64,000 nucleotides of DNA from Hermatobates lingyangjiaoensis (taxonomy: Eukaryota > Arthropoda > Insecta > Hemiptera > Hermatobatidae), in NCBI GenBank assembly GCA_026182355.1, contig JAPFBL010000254.1, positions 5,267,001 through 5,331,000 on the forward strand, written 5' to 3'. Of this stretch, positions 12,801 through 22,716 are shown piece after piece (position 1 is the first letter of the stretch; the number at the start of each line of letters is the position of its first letter). The notes under the pieces are model-generated. The model ran no database searches and was not told the origin of the DNA. It saw only the letters and a program-made list of their open reading frames with translations. Position numbers and translations under genes: made by a program.

Positions 12801-15800
12801 CGAAGAAATCATTAAGAACTATCAACCCAGTAAGATAGGTTCAGCAGCTAGTTAATATGTAGGAGTTTCTAGAGAGTCTTAACTTGCAGGACGTAGACAA
12901 AGGCATACGAGTATAATCCTTTTAACGTTCTTCTGTTGGATTTACTTTGATAGATCATGTAAGAAAACTTAACATGTACTGAACAACTTTCAACTCCTTA
13001 CGACAATTATTATTATTACTTATTTAAGAGTTTATTACTATGAAATTATAGAGTTTAAGATAATTCCTTACATTAAGTAAGTTATGTTATCGTATGTTAT
13101 AGGTCTAGAGCATCCAGTTATCGCAGAATTTGAACTTGTAGCTGATTCGGTAGCAGAACTTGAAAATTTATTGCAAACTTTTGATAAATCAAATGGAGAT
13201 TTATATGGAAACTTGAATGAATATTATAATGAAATGAAGTGCCTTCAACATAATTGGGATGCTCAAGTTAGCATGTACGACCAGTGGCATGAGTTCCACA
13301 ACAGGTGAATATCTCTCTTTCAATATGCAATATTATTTTGTTAGTGGCAATCAAAAAAGAATGAAACATCCTAATGAAAGTTTGTAATCAGTTATTTCAT
13401 TAGTCGACTGGTTTCATATCCTGTCGATTCCGTCGAGTGAAAGTGAAGATTCGACAGTTTCACTCTGGAAAATTTGCAAAATTTGAAACCGGTTGAGTGA
13501 GGAAGAAAATATACGAGGTAACATGTTTCAGTCTTCTTTGATAGACAATAGGCATCAGTCATGTTTTGCTTTCAATTAAAGCAATTACGTCTTCAGCAAC
13601 AGTCGAACTAGTTATACAATGTGTAAACCTGAACTTTACCATTGAAAGTAAATTAACGCCTTATGTTCCACGGCTTCATAATGCCTTATATGGACAAATT
13701 AATGGTATGTATTCTTATTTAATTTTTCAGGACCGAAGACCAAAATAATCGACTGAATGAATCTCAGAAAAAGAGTTTTGCATACTACGTAACTCGAGCG
13801 GATTCATGTAGTGAGGAACCAAAGGAAGTCCTGGGTCTGACTCAATTTCTTATTTTTTTAAATTTAAGTTACCATATTATTATCTTGGTAAATTCCAATT
13901 TCATTATATGATTCATTAAAAGAAACAATCGTAGGTTTTTAAGAACTTAACTTATGAAATTATAGTTATTTAAACTACAGTGGTACCTTTTCATACGAAA
14001 CCCTCTTTACGAAATGTTCTTCATCGTACGAAATATTTACTTCTTCATATTTACGAAAAGTGCTTCATCTTACGACTTTGTTTTATTATACAAAAGGCAA
14101 AATTATCAAAGTGTGCGTTTGTTTCCTCACCTCTCAGACGTAAACATATCTTCGAAATATGGTTTTTTTCTCGGCATTTTCCCAGACCTCCGGTTTTTTG
14201 TAGCATTGTTAGCTTCTTTTTATCTTCTTGGAGAGTGACTCTCTCTAATTATTATCGCATTGGCCAACCCCTACTACCCTGCATGATCCGGATATTCCCT
14301 TAGACAAGGAGCAACTTATATCTTCCTCTTAACTATTTCAATGATGATTTCCTCCTTCGCAATCAGTGATGAGATGGACAGGCTATTACTCGTATGTATC
14401 TAGGAAAAAGTTAGTTGGCGACACAGTGAAAGAAGCAATAATTTGCGAAAGGCAAATGCCATATTCAATGACCTCCAGAAGAAGGATGCAGGTGAGGGTC
14501 TTTGTTCAAGTAAGAGCCACAGGAGTTCAAGGCATCGAGAGGGTGGTTCGACAAATTTAATAAGAGGATTGAAAATCACTCTTTTGTTTAGGTATGGCGA
14601 AGCATCAAGTGTTGTTAAGAAAGCGGCAGACGAATTTTTGTGAAAATTCGAATGATTGGTGATATCTGAGAGTTACGTTTAACAGAAAATGTTCAATTAT
14701 GAGGAGACTGTTTTATTTTGGGAAAAGATGCCTTGTAGGCCAATTAAAGAAGTTCAAATAAAAACCGAAACGTTGACATTGAGAGTTTAATTTGAACCTG
14801 AAGAAAAAACCGAGTCCTGATAAATTGTATTTTTTATATATCCTATATGTATACTATTATATACTGTGTACTATATTAATGTTTCAAAAATTATTTACAT
14901 TTTTATTATTCATACTCGTATGATGAAAATGTTTATTCCTCTCTCATTATTTTATAATGATAATGAAGCCATTATCACAACAGAATCACCAAAGATCAGT
15001 ATCACCATATAAAAAAAAACTAAATTATTTGTTGTTGTTGCACTCTCTCCCTCCATAAATGTACTTTCCTCCCCCAAGCCTCGGTGAATTTTTCTTAATA
15101 AGCAAAAAACAAAGGAATTTTAAATATTAAGATAGAATTCCAGATAGTCTCCGTGGGTCGCACAAAAATATGTCGCTGGCCGCAGGTTGCCCATGCCTGG
15201 TATAGACTAATAACGTTCAAGTGAAATATTTGGGTAACTATTTTTCTATAATAATAATTTTACCGGTTTTTTATTGATATTAGGAAACATGGATTACTAA
15301 TTTCAATCACTTTTTTGTCTAAACGTGGAACAGAATTCAATTTTTGATTCATCGTATAAGAGGATTAATGATTCTTACTGCATAGTTTGTTTTGTATACC
15401 AGCATGCTGAGATACTACCATTTTCACCTGGTATAACTTTCAGAATTGAAAGTGGAGTTTCCATGTTTCTGTGTTTTACATAAATTGTAGACGATTGTGA
15501 AAAGAACTGAAAATATCTAAAGCCTTTTGTTCCCCTTCTTGTTCAATAATTAAAAATAGGTCATAGATTTAAATAAATTTTACTTTTGTGTCTAGTTTGA
15601 TAAAGGTTTCTTAATGGCTCAAGCATAACTGTATTGACAAGAAATAGTGCTTTTGGAGATCACATTGATAAACCTAATTTTAGTTTATATACAATGCCAC
15701 TGAAATCATATAAAGCAAAGATATACGAGAAAGCAATAAAACAATATCTTGAAAACAAACTCTACTAGTGCTGGAAGAATTCTGAATTCTTGCTACTTTC

Positions 15801-18219
15801 ATACAATGAATCAAAAATGAAATTGCGTTTAAAATTTAGTTATAAAAGTTTTTAAAATTAGCAGTTCATATTCCTTAAGTAATAGTGAGAAAACGATAAA
15901 TTATTATTACAGAAAAATTAATAAATGAAAGAAAAATAAGAATTTTTTTTAAAATAAATGAAGAATTGAAGGATAAGAAATAAAAATAAATCTTACCATA
16001 AAAAATAACATACATAAGTGAGGAAAAGTGAAAACAGCGATTAGGGTTATAAAACTCAGCGAAACTATAGTTAAATAAAATAAAAATCTTTTATCTTTTA
16101 AAAGTTAGACCTGGAGTACTTCGCGCATTTAACAGCCAAATATGTGTCTCGAAAGTTCCACGTGACGTTTTTATGATTAGGAGGAACTTGTCGCAGAATC
16201 TGTAACCTGTAGAAATATTGAAGAAGAAACTGGTTGAGGGCATGGAAGAGGATGGACGGGTGGTTAGCGGTGGAAGCTCTATGACTGTTCATACAGACTA
16301 AGCAGGGTAGACAACAGATCTACGAACGCGAATCATATTTTGTACACTGAAAGCGGTAAATCAGTTTTTGGAGGTGGAAGTGCAACTATTTAGAATATGG
16401 TAATGTGTATTAAATGAGTCAAAAGAAACTGGGTTCAAGATTGATAATAAGATAGGTCAAGCAACCTCGTCATCTACACAATTTCACTCCTCTACCAAGT
16501 AGAAACCACTCAAAGGAAACTAAATTTATGTGAGGGCATAAATTATCGAAGTTAGGAGGGCGTTTAAAAAAAGTTGGAGGATTTCGAGAAGGTATTAAAA
16601 AAGGTCAGAGAAGGGGATTAAATGGGAAAGTTTTCTTTATTACACTATCAAGTTTGTGAATGCCAAAAGTAGGTTATGATAAGGTAGGGAAGTCAGTCGG
16701 AGAGGAAGGGGTAGAATAGAAGCAGGAGTGACGGGTTCCATTACTGGAACTAATCTCCTTGCCAGGCAATTAGGAGGATAACCTCCTCTAGGGAGTTTGT
16801 TACTAAGTGACTTAAGATGGAAATCTTTGTCACTTCAATCTATTGCAAATGTATATATGCAATTATAATTATTATTATTACCTTATATTGTAGTCAGATA
16901 GTAATTTATGCAAGCACTTGAGCAGTTAAAATTTTATTTTTACAGGAAAACGGAAAAGGAAAATAAATACTCCAATGACAGATATGGCCTCAAGTGAATC
17001 GGAACAAGACTTTTTTGACTTCTTAGGAGAAGAAGATGCTGACGCAGGGTCCGATTGGGAATGCCCATCAGAGAAGAAAAAATACAAAAAATCAATGAAA
17101 GCAGAAGGTCAGGAGAATAAGAATAGTGAATCGGGTGAAAACGCCAAAATTAAGGTGAAACGGCAAACAAAAAAGTCTAAAAAGAAAGCTTTAACTCCAA
17201 CAATTACAACTGCTGTTGGGGTATCAGGAAGTAGTAAATGTTCTATAGTCCTCCAAAACGTCCATTCAATAGCGAAAGAGGATGGAGAAGAACTTAAAGT
17301 AGATACTAATATTGTTAAAACTGAACCAATTGATGAACTGGAAAAGGTCACTATTAAAAAGGAACCAGAAGAAGAAGAGAAGGTCAAAGATTATCCGAAT
17401 TTAGATAAAATTAAAATTGAAGTGAATACGGAGCCAGAAAATGACAAAGAAAAGAAAGACACTGTAGCAGAAGAACCCACAAAACCTGTAGAAATCAAAA
17501 CTGAAAAATCAGAAGTAATTACGCTCAGTTCTGATGAGGATGATTTAATTATTACTACCCCAGTAAAGCAAATTAAACGAAACATAGCTCCGGAAGTAGT
17601 TAACAACAATAATAATAGCAACAAAAATAATGTAATAAAAAGCCCTATTAACCGATCCCCAATGCAAAACTCTCCTATTAGGAATCAATTAATGAGAAGT
17701 CCTATGTCTCCAAGAACGCCTCAAAGGAACATAAATCTCATGACGAGAAGTCCACTTCAGAGAAGTCCACTTCAAAGAAGTCCTTTACAGAGGAATCCGA
17801 ACAGTACTAGTCCACAGGTGAGAGCGATGGCTGCGAGGTCGCAGCTCTTTTACAGCCCAGGGCGTTCTCCTAGAGGCATGGCTATGAATACATCTCCCAG
17901 ATTAAACTCAAGTCCTCAGAACAGTCCACGAATTCGTAACCCTAACCCCAGTAGGAATCTTTTTAACAACTCACCTCGGCAACAAACAGCTCCTCCTGGA
18001 TTCATACTGGCGACGGTTGCTTTTGGTCGTCATGACGACGGTACGCAGGGTTTCATAGCGCGACTTCCCGACCAAGGTATTATTAATTTATCTTCTCAAG
18101 AAGTTGAGGATATCAAAAAAAGGAATAATGGACTTATCCCTCCCACTATTCATGTACCCCTTAGAAGGAACACCGCCAACAGTCCAAACAAACCAACAGT
18201 TCCTTTGAAAAGGTATTAA
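826..18219 (+). CDS. Unrecognised multi-exon gene for a probable nuclear SUMO-linked protein
   Basis: I do not recognise this gene. Exons with GT/AG borders and matching phase are 826-968 (ATG at 830, though the acceptor before it allows an upstream exon), 6104-6261, 6788-6927, 6995-7127, 11988-12063, 13103-13304 and 16946-18219 (stop TAA 18217-18219). The first six join in one frame. The join from 13304 to 16946 is out of phase, so a linking exon is missing. The N-terminal ~240 residues look folded and helical, with segments such as LMPRESTTLATLMTSML and WNSRLKHKVSSWF; these loosely recall the helical domains of chromatin-remodelling proteins, which I cannot confirm. The last exon starts with a basic KRKRK run, then acidic and lysine-rich disordered sequence. 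Counting residues from the ATG at 16975, four PsiKxE sites follow (114, 127, 146, 174), then VITLSSDEDD (181-190, a SUMO-interacting motif), an Asn run and Ser-Pro/Arg repeats. A conserved-looking C-terminal tail starts near APPGFILATVAFG. Inference: a nuclear or chromatin-associated protein. Confidence 0.7.
1156..1175 (+). repeat. Solitary hAT-like terminal sequence
   Basis: CAGGGATGGACAACTCGTGG begins like a hAT terminal inverted repeat. About 15 of 20 bases match the reverse complement of 15180-15199, which ends a separate repeat. The two are 14 kb apart and need not belong to one element. No partner end or target duplication was found locally. Confidence 0.3.
1470..1550 (+). repeat. Penelope-like terminal (pseudo-LTR) fragment, left copy
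   Basis: The stretch TTTGACACTGG-CAAACCTCGATAAA-AAAATAGTG at about 1509-1545 recurs at about 4936-4972 with few changes. The two copies bracket reverse-transcriptase and endonuclease relics at 3.85-4.43 kb. This is the arrangement expected of the pseudo-LTRs of a Penelope-like element. Boundaries are approximate. Confidence 0.45.
3860..4470 (+). mobile_element. Penelope-like retroelement relic (RT and GIY-YIG endonuclease pieces)
   Basis: Around 3878-3961 one frame reads PLRPVVSFVNNPPYRTAKYI, matching the reverse-transcriptase motif of Penelope-like elements (LRPIVS...TYKLAKYL type). At about 4212-4315 another frame reads STPCENCDEVYIGQRNQCL, the core of their GIY-YIG endonuclease (IPC-x2-C-x3-YIGQT type). 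Weaker homology (DDTKIIDYENNKYP) continues to about 4410. Stops and frame changes between the blocks make it inactive. It lies sense-oriented in an intron. The likely full element spans about 1.5-5.0 kb. Confidence 0.7.
4698..4758. repeat. Perfect 21-bp inverted repeat
   Basis: The 21 bases at 4698-4718 are the exact reverse complement of 4738-4758, separated by a T-rich 19-base spacer. They sit just downstream of the Penelope-like endonuclease relic and upstream of its terminal repeat. They are probably part of the element's 3' region. Confidence 0.8.
4870..4975 (+). repeat. Penelope-like terminal fragment with hammerhead-like hairpin
   Basis: At 4882-4910 the sequence is CTGAAGAT, then a 7-bp stem with one mismatch (GTCTATA/TATTGAC, loop AA), then GAAAC. 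CTGANGA-stem-GAAA is the conserved catalytic core of hammerhead ribozymes, which are known in the pseudo-LTRs of Penelope-like elements. Directly downstream (4936-4972) is the block repeated at 1509-1545. Ribozyme activity is inference only. Confidence 0.5.
9739..10052 (+). CDS. Possible small two-exon ORF of unknown function
   Basis: A 54-nt exon (9739-9792, starting MSFTEKIMIFKALCDNIY) ends at a strong donor TAC|GTAAGT. It joins in phase 0 to 9867-10052 after a CAG acceptor, giving 79 residues ending at TAA 10050-10052. The second part contains KNVKGAFPLKTSGGG and an aromatic stretch YYYLPFWPF. I recognise no family. It lies sense-oriented in an intron of the unrecognised gene. It could be an intronic alternative exon, a transposon-derived fragment or chance. 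The 74-base intron and matching splice signals are the only support. Confidence 0.22.
10993..11637. mobile_element. Non-autonomous hAT-type element with target duplication
   Basis: The element starts CAGGGGTTCTTAACC and ends GGTTAACAACCCCTG, a 15-bp terminal inverted repeat with one mismatch. It is flanked by GTCTAGTG (10985-10992) and GTCTAGTC (11638-11645), an 8-bp target-site duplication with one mutated base. An 8-bp duplication and CAG...CTG ends are hallmarks of hAT transposons. No transposase frame is evident in its 645 bp. Confidence 0.8.
13731..13807 (+). CDS. Candidate linking exon of the unrecognised gene
   Basis: A TTTTTCAG acceptor ends at 13730. The following G completes the AG left by the donor at 13304, giving Arg and an open frame TEDQNNRLNESQKKSFAYYV and onward, in keeping with the helical segment before it. 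The frame stays open past 13880. Candidate donors are at 13789 (phase 0), 13808 (phase 1) and 13888 (phase 0). The phase-1 donor would create a TGA when joined to 16946, so the 3' end shown is uncertain and another exon may follow. Confidence 0.3.
13978..14800 (+). mobile_element. Tigger/pogo-type transposon relic
   Basis: It begins CAGTGGTACCTTTTCATACGAA directly after a TA (13976-13977). This terminus is shared with the element at 40164. Frames at about 14443-14780 read AIFNDLQKK, then RYGEASSVVKKAADEF and NYEETVLFWEKMP after frame changes. These match the helix-turn-helix and start of the DDE domain of Tigger transposases (HGEAASADVKAAEAF, FNADETGLFWKKMP type). It is broken by stops and frameshifts. 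I could not find its right end. Confidence 0.65.
15180..15199 (-). repeat. hAT-like terminal sequence
   Basis: CCGCAGGTTGCCCATGCCTG is a typical right end of ZBED-type hAT elements, whose reverse complement starts CAGGCATGGGCAACC. The next 8 bases, GTATAGAC, would be the target duplication, but I did not find the matching left flank. Only this end is supported. Confidence 0.35.
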
Positions 18220-20152
18220 TTAGAATACTTCATATGAAATTTATACTGTGGGACTACGGCTTTTCGTTATGAAATTGATCTCATTCGAAAATATTGAGAT
18301 GCTTAAGTTATTAAAAGGGTTTAAATAGGACTATACATTCCCTAAAGACTTTATGAAATGAAAAGCACCGTGTTAATTATTTTTTAAAAATGTAATTTAG
18401 ATGATTTATATAAATAAAGTGTACATAAAAACAGAATATAATTAAAAGCTCTACAAAACGTTGTAAGTATTGTAAATTTCCATGTGAATAGATTTGTTGT
18501 GATTATACAAATTTCTTTAATAATATAGAGTGAAATCTGAAGAAATTCTTTTGTCCTATTTATCCAATCCATTGCTGGTTGTATCTTTTTTATGAATTCA
18601 TTTTTATAGCAGACCTTGAATCAATATTGTACAGAGTAACATATAGAGAAAACATATTGTTTATATCTCCATTTTTGAATTTGTTTTTAAATTATGTTTT
18701 TCATAATGTATTTTAACTAAAAGAAAAAATGAACAATCATGAATATATTATAAAATGAAATTATGAGAAATATATTTGTTTACTATACAAGAATGAGTAA
18801 CTCTATAATCATAAAATATTACGTCTTATTAATATTTCTTAAGAGAAAATTATTGAACGGTATGCACCTACTCTTGTCTGTAAAATCATCCCTATCTCTG
18901 TCACATTTGACAGAGGTATTCTTTCTATGGCGAAATTTAATTAACATATCGGTATTTTGCTTCTAATTGGAAAGTAGTTTGTTTCCAACACCCACTCTTA
19001 CATGACTTGGCATTGAGGTGCTGTTCTAGGCGGAAAGTGTGGTTCATTTTTATTTTTGCACTCTTTATGGTTATGGATTAGTAACATTACTGGTTAGATT
19101 TCTTATCAGAAGTTATGAATTTTACGTTACTCAGGTTCATGAAGGAATGGATCTTTAACGAGTATTTAACATCGGACAGAACCCAGACCGACTCTGAGGG
19201 CGCACACAAGGGATTTTACACATCCTATTCCTACATGAATATTCAGGAGTGGTTACTGCCAAGATTTGACCCCCTTCCGATCTTTACTAACTAACTCTAC
19301 CTGTTAAGAGAATGATCTCACAATCTTCGTCAAGAGAGGCTATACTATTAAAAACGTTAATTGTCAACACTACAGAATAATTTTTATGCCTTTTTTTAGA
19401 ATGCTTACCCAGATTAGTTCTATATGACTGCTTTAACTTTTCTTTTCGTTTATAAAAATTGCACATCTTAATCAATTTTTGTGACTTTAAGCCATATCTA
19501 AAGAACCATACAGATTTCTCAAAGAAATTGTTAATGTTTCCCCAGCATGTTTAGTTCTATTTAATGGCAAGTTATATTATACTTCTGACGAATCAAGCAT
19601 TCTTGGAAAGCAATATTAGTTTACATTAACTTTCCTTAATATATAAAAGAGACAGAGTAAAAAATCCCATAAGAAATTCATATCTTGAGTTGTGCATCGT
19701 TGCAGCTTCCTTAAAGGTTTTATTTTAGTTGCTTAGAATTGTGGTCTCAACATAGGGATGATTTGTTTTCGGTCGGAATTCTTTTACCAAACTACTCAAG
19801 CTCTCACTAAACTTGAAATACCAAAAATTTCAAAACTGTACTTTTTTACTTCTATGACCAACTATTAGCTGATGCTGAGGACTTCGCCATTATTTTATCT
19901 ACTGACTCTAAGATATAGACTTTCGGAACAATTACACTGAAAGATAAATAATTGTATAGATAAACCATTTCAGAGTTAATATTAGAAATAGAATAAACCG
20001 GGAGTTTTCCGACCTGTTTCGGGCATTACCCAGCTCGAAAAAATGTCAATTTGAATTTGTCAAAAAAAAAATTTTTTTAACAAACAATTTAATATCTAGA
20101 AAATAAAACACATTTTCTATACAAGTAAATACAAAACATAATGAAATACTTA
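18220..20152. other. Convergent intergenic region, unrecognised gene / CCDC130
   Basis: The 3' ends of two genes face each other here. A canonical AATAAA at 18413-18418, about 195 bases after the stop, is the likely poly(A) signal of the + strand gene. No exon is visible. Sequence near 18.97-19.28 kb is slightly GC-richer and may be an unclassified short repeat. Confidence 0.5.
18413..18418 (+). terminator. Probable poly(A) signal of the unrecognised gene
   Basis: AATAAA lies about 195 bases downstream of the TAA at 18217-18219 on the same strand. It is the first such hexamer after the stop. The call rests on motif and position only. Confidence 0.5.
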
Positions 20153-22009
20153 TTAAGTGGAATCATCAGAGGAAGATTCATATACAGAAGAAACCAATGA
20201 CTTTGAAGGTGATGGGAGGGCGGCAACTATTTGACTACTTTTGACCAACATCTTGTCACCAGACAATAATGCACTCTTTGCTAACTGCTTCTTGCATTTT
20301 TCCAGTTTTTCAACGACACCTGAAACATGGTATTAAAAAATGTGTTAGCCATTTCCAAGAAAATAAATAGAATAATTATGTACTCTTAATAATGAAAAAA
20401 ATGAATTTAAAAATTTCAAAATTCAAAGAATTTGTAAGTATTAACAGAGGTTTTTTAGTAAAGAATCTATAAAGTTTAAAGATGGAAGGATAAAAGTTAT
20501 CACTTATTCCAAAATATTGTTTTTGTTCAATACTTCATGTATTGTAATAACGGACTTCAATCCCTTACTACAAATATTTTTCTTTTAAAAAAACTATGTA
20601 TTTTTAAGATATAATAAGAATTAGGTCCTAAATAGAATTCTAAACTAGGTTTAAAATTAAAATAAACTTTAAATACTTTATTGATATAGCTTCTCGACTA
20701 CTAATTTTTCAAGTTCACAGAAGGGGTACTTGATGATTTTGGTCATAAAAATTCAACTCCTGATTATAATCAGAGGTTCCCTTCTGTAAACTTTAAATAC
20801 TTTTTTTTAAAGTCATTAAAATTAAATATTTTAAATCGATAAACAAAGATAGAGTCACTTTCATAATTTGAATAGTCCATAATGTAATATTTAAGCAGCT
20901 CTAAAGTTTCCTTTAATTCATCATTAACTCATTTTAAAATAAGATCATTGTTAACTTTTTTAACAATGATCGTATTATAATTGTAAGTCCCTCGCATCAG
21001 CAAGGTATACAGTTACTACACAATAGAAGAATTTAACTGTTCCTTACGTTTAGTAGAATTTGTTGAAAGAAGTGAAGCAAGTCTAATATCCTCTTCAGTT
21101 TCTGGTACAAGCTTTATACTAAGACTACTTTTTTTTAACAATTTATTGTCTTGAACTTCTTTTACTTTCAATTCCCTTTTTCTTTTCTAAAAAGTAAGTA
21201 TATTTCAGACCATAAGTAAATATTTGGTGATAACCAATGTATAAACCAAAGAAAAAAATGACAACAAACCCTAAATGCACTTCTTAAGGCGCAATTAGCA
21301 CTGTAGTCGTCTTTCCAAGTGTTGTCGTTTCTGTCCATAAGTTTCTCTAGTGCTTTAGATGCCACTTTTGATTTATTTAAATCTGTTGTTCCATGTTCGA
21401 GTTTAAACATAGAATCATCAAAAAGCCTTTTTGAAGTTTCTTTATCTTCGGGAACAACTTGCTCATTTTCTTTTGGATCCCACCTATTCTCCTGCCTACG
21501 AGCTCCACTTACTACAATATACTCCAAATTCTGCAAAAATTACTTCCTAAAATGAGTTATTCAAAGTAAATATGATGTATATATACACTTGTTTATTTAT
21601 ACTCACACCTGGATCTGTCTTTATTTCAAAATGATTGTCACACAAATGACACTTCATTCGAAACTGATAAATTGGTGTCGTGTAATACATTCCTATTTTC
21701 TTTTTCTCGGCATTATATCTGCAAAAGGAATTTAAGGAACAAAATGAAAGTTAAGCTTTCCAGAAGTTTCCAATTAGTAAATTAAATTATATTTACAGGC
21801 TTCACCTACCTAACACCCATTCCAATATGACTTTTGCATCCTTCACACCAAATATTGAAAGGCATTTCAAATCTTATAATTAGAATTCCCATATGGATCT
21901 TTCTGGCTCTCTCCCTTAATGCATGAGTCCCCAAAAATTTGTTCAATCCTCCTTTTGATGGGTCATAATCCGGGGGATAATATTTATTAGTTCCTTTTCT
22001 TTCACCCAT
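20153..22009 (-). CDS. CCDC130: CCDC130/YJU2B homolog (splicing factor YJU2 family)
   Basis: YJU2-family proteins are zinc-binding spliceosome-associated factors acting in the nucleus. Five exons on the - strand join exactly in phase: 22009-21810 (ATG 22009-22007), 21718-21607, 21530-21270, 21186-21048 and 20319-20153 (TAA). Together they encode 292 aa. The N-terminus GERKGTNKYYPPDYDPSKGG is the family signature. Residues 22-50 are the conserved NKFLGTHALRERARKI segment. Zinc-ligand pairs are C55/C58 (WCEGC) and C90/C93 (KCHLC), followed by FEIKTDP and a GARRQENRWDP block. A lysine-rich helix and an acidic SSSDDST end follow. The C-terminus is shorter than the ~390-residue human protein. The third exon uses a non-consensus donor, AGG|GTTTGT. 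The gene is divergent from RTF2. Confidence 0.93.
20943..20971. repeat. 12-bp perfect hairpin in a CCDC130 intron
   Basis: GATCATTGTTAA and TTAACAATGATC flank a 5-base CTTTT loop, giving a perfect 12-bp stem. It lies in the last intron of the CCDC130 homolog. The remaining intron sequence (20320-21047) is AT-rich and otherwise plain. Confidence 0.75.
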
Positions 22010-22716
22010 TTTGAAATATTTATATCAACTGAAACCTAAAACAAAATTAAATTGTATTAAGATAGATCCACTTGAATAAACATAAAATAACAATTAGGCG
22101 CATACAAGAAGTTTTCGTTAAAATCTGAACTATAATCTGTTTCGTAATCTATCTATCCTTCTAAACTATTCTTTCACATATATCATTTCAGTTAAATATC
22201 TCCCAGACTCATTATATTATGTTGCTGAATAAGTAGCTTAAAAACTGAGACAGCTTCTAAAAACGTAAAAAAAAGAGGGTATAAAATTAAAAAATTTACT
22301 GAAATGAATAGATTCACACAAAGAAGAAACAATTGGTAAAAAAGTAATATTTTTTTTCAGTAAAAGTATTGTAATAATATTGTACAACTATACTTGCGAA
22401 CCTTATTAAAGATACTACTGCTGTCAAAAATTGATTCGAATCCACTTATCACTAATATCACCACAAACAGAAACTACGCCTGTCACACAGGTCTGATCAG
22501 TGCATTCATAAATATATATTAAGTGAATATATTTCAAAACTATCCACATAATTCGTACTATTGAATTTATTCTTAGCCCAAATTTATTATTACGCTTATT
22601 CTTAACGATTATTATTTTTATCAACAATCATTTTTTTCAACACTGATTGTCATTTGATTGATATGGTTTAGTGATTGTTTGATGATACATATAAGTTCTG
22701 ATTAATAAAGTTAGAC
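22010..22716. promoter_or_regulatory. Shared upstream region between CCDC130 and RTF2
   Basis: These 707 bases separate the start codons of two divergently transcribed nuclear housekeeping genes, so both promoters probably lie here. The sequence is AT-rich. I see no clear TATA box or CpG-rich block, and some of it is probably 5' untranslated exon or leader intron. Promoter function is inferred from position alone. Confidence 0.45.

Larger units (their letters stand above)
13305..16945 (+). other. Intron(s) of the unrecognised gene before its last exon
   Basis: This region holds a Tigger/pogo relic (13978-14800), a hAT-like end (15180-15199) and a possible missing exon at 13731. The splice phases at its two borders do not agree, so at least one further exon is expected within it. 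Sequence from about 16.2 to 16.8 kb is richer in G than its surroundings and may be an unclassified repeat. Confidence 0.5.

Noticed and set aside
13566..13748. Open frame with VELVIQCVNLNFTIESKLTP as an exon of the first gene
   Set aside because: It has a donor-like GTATGT, but no acceptor places it in the required phase after 13304. It would leave a 26-base intron before the candidate exon at 13731.
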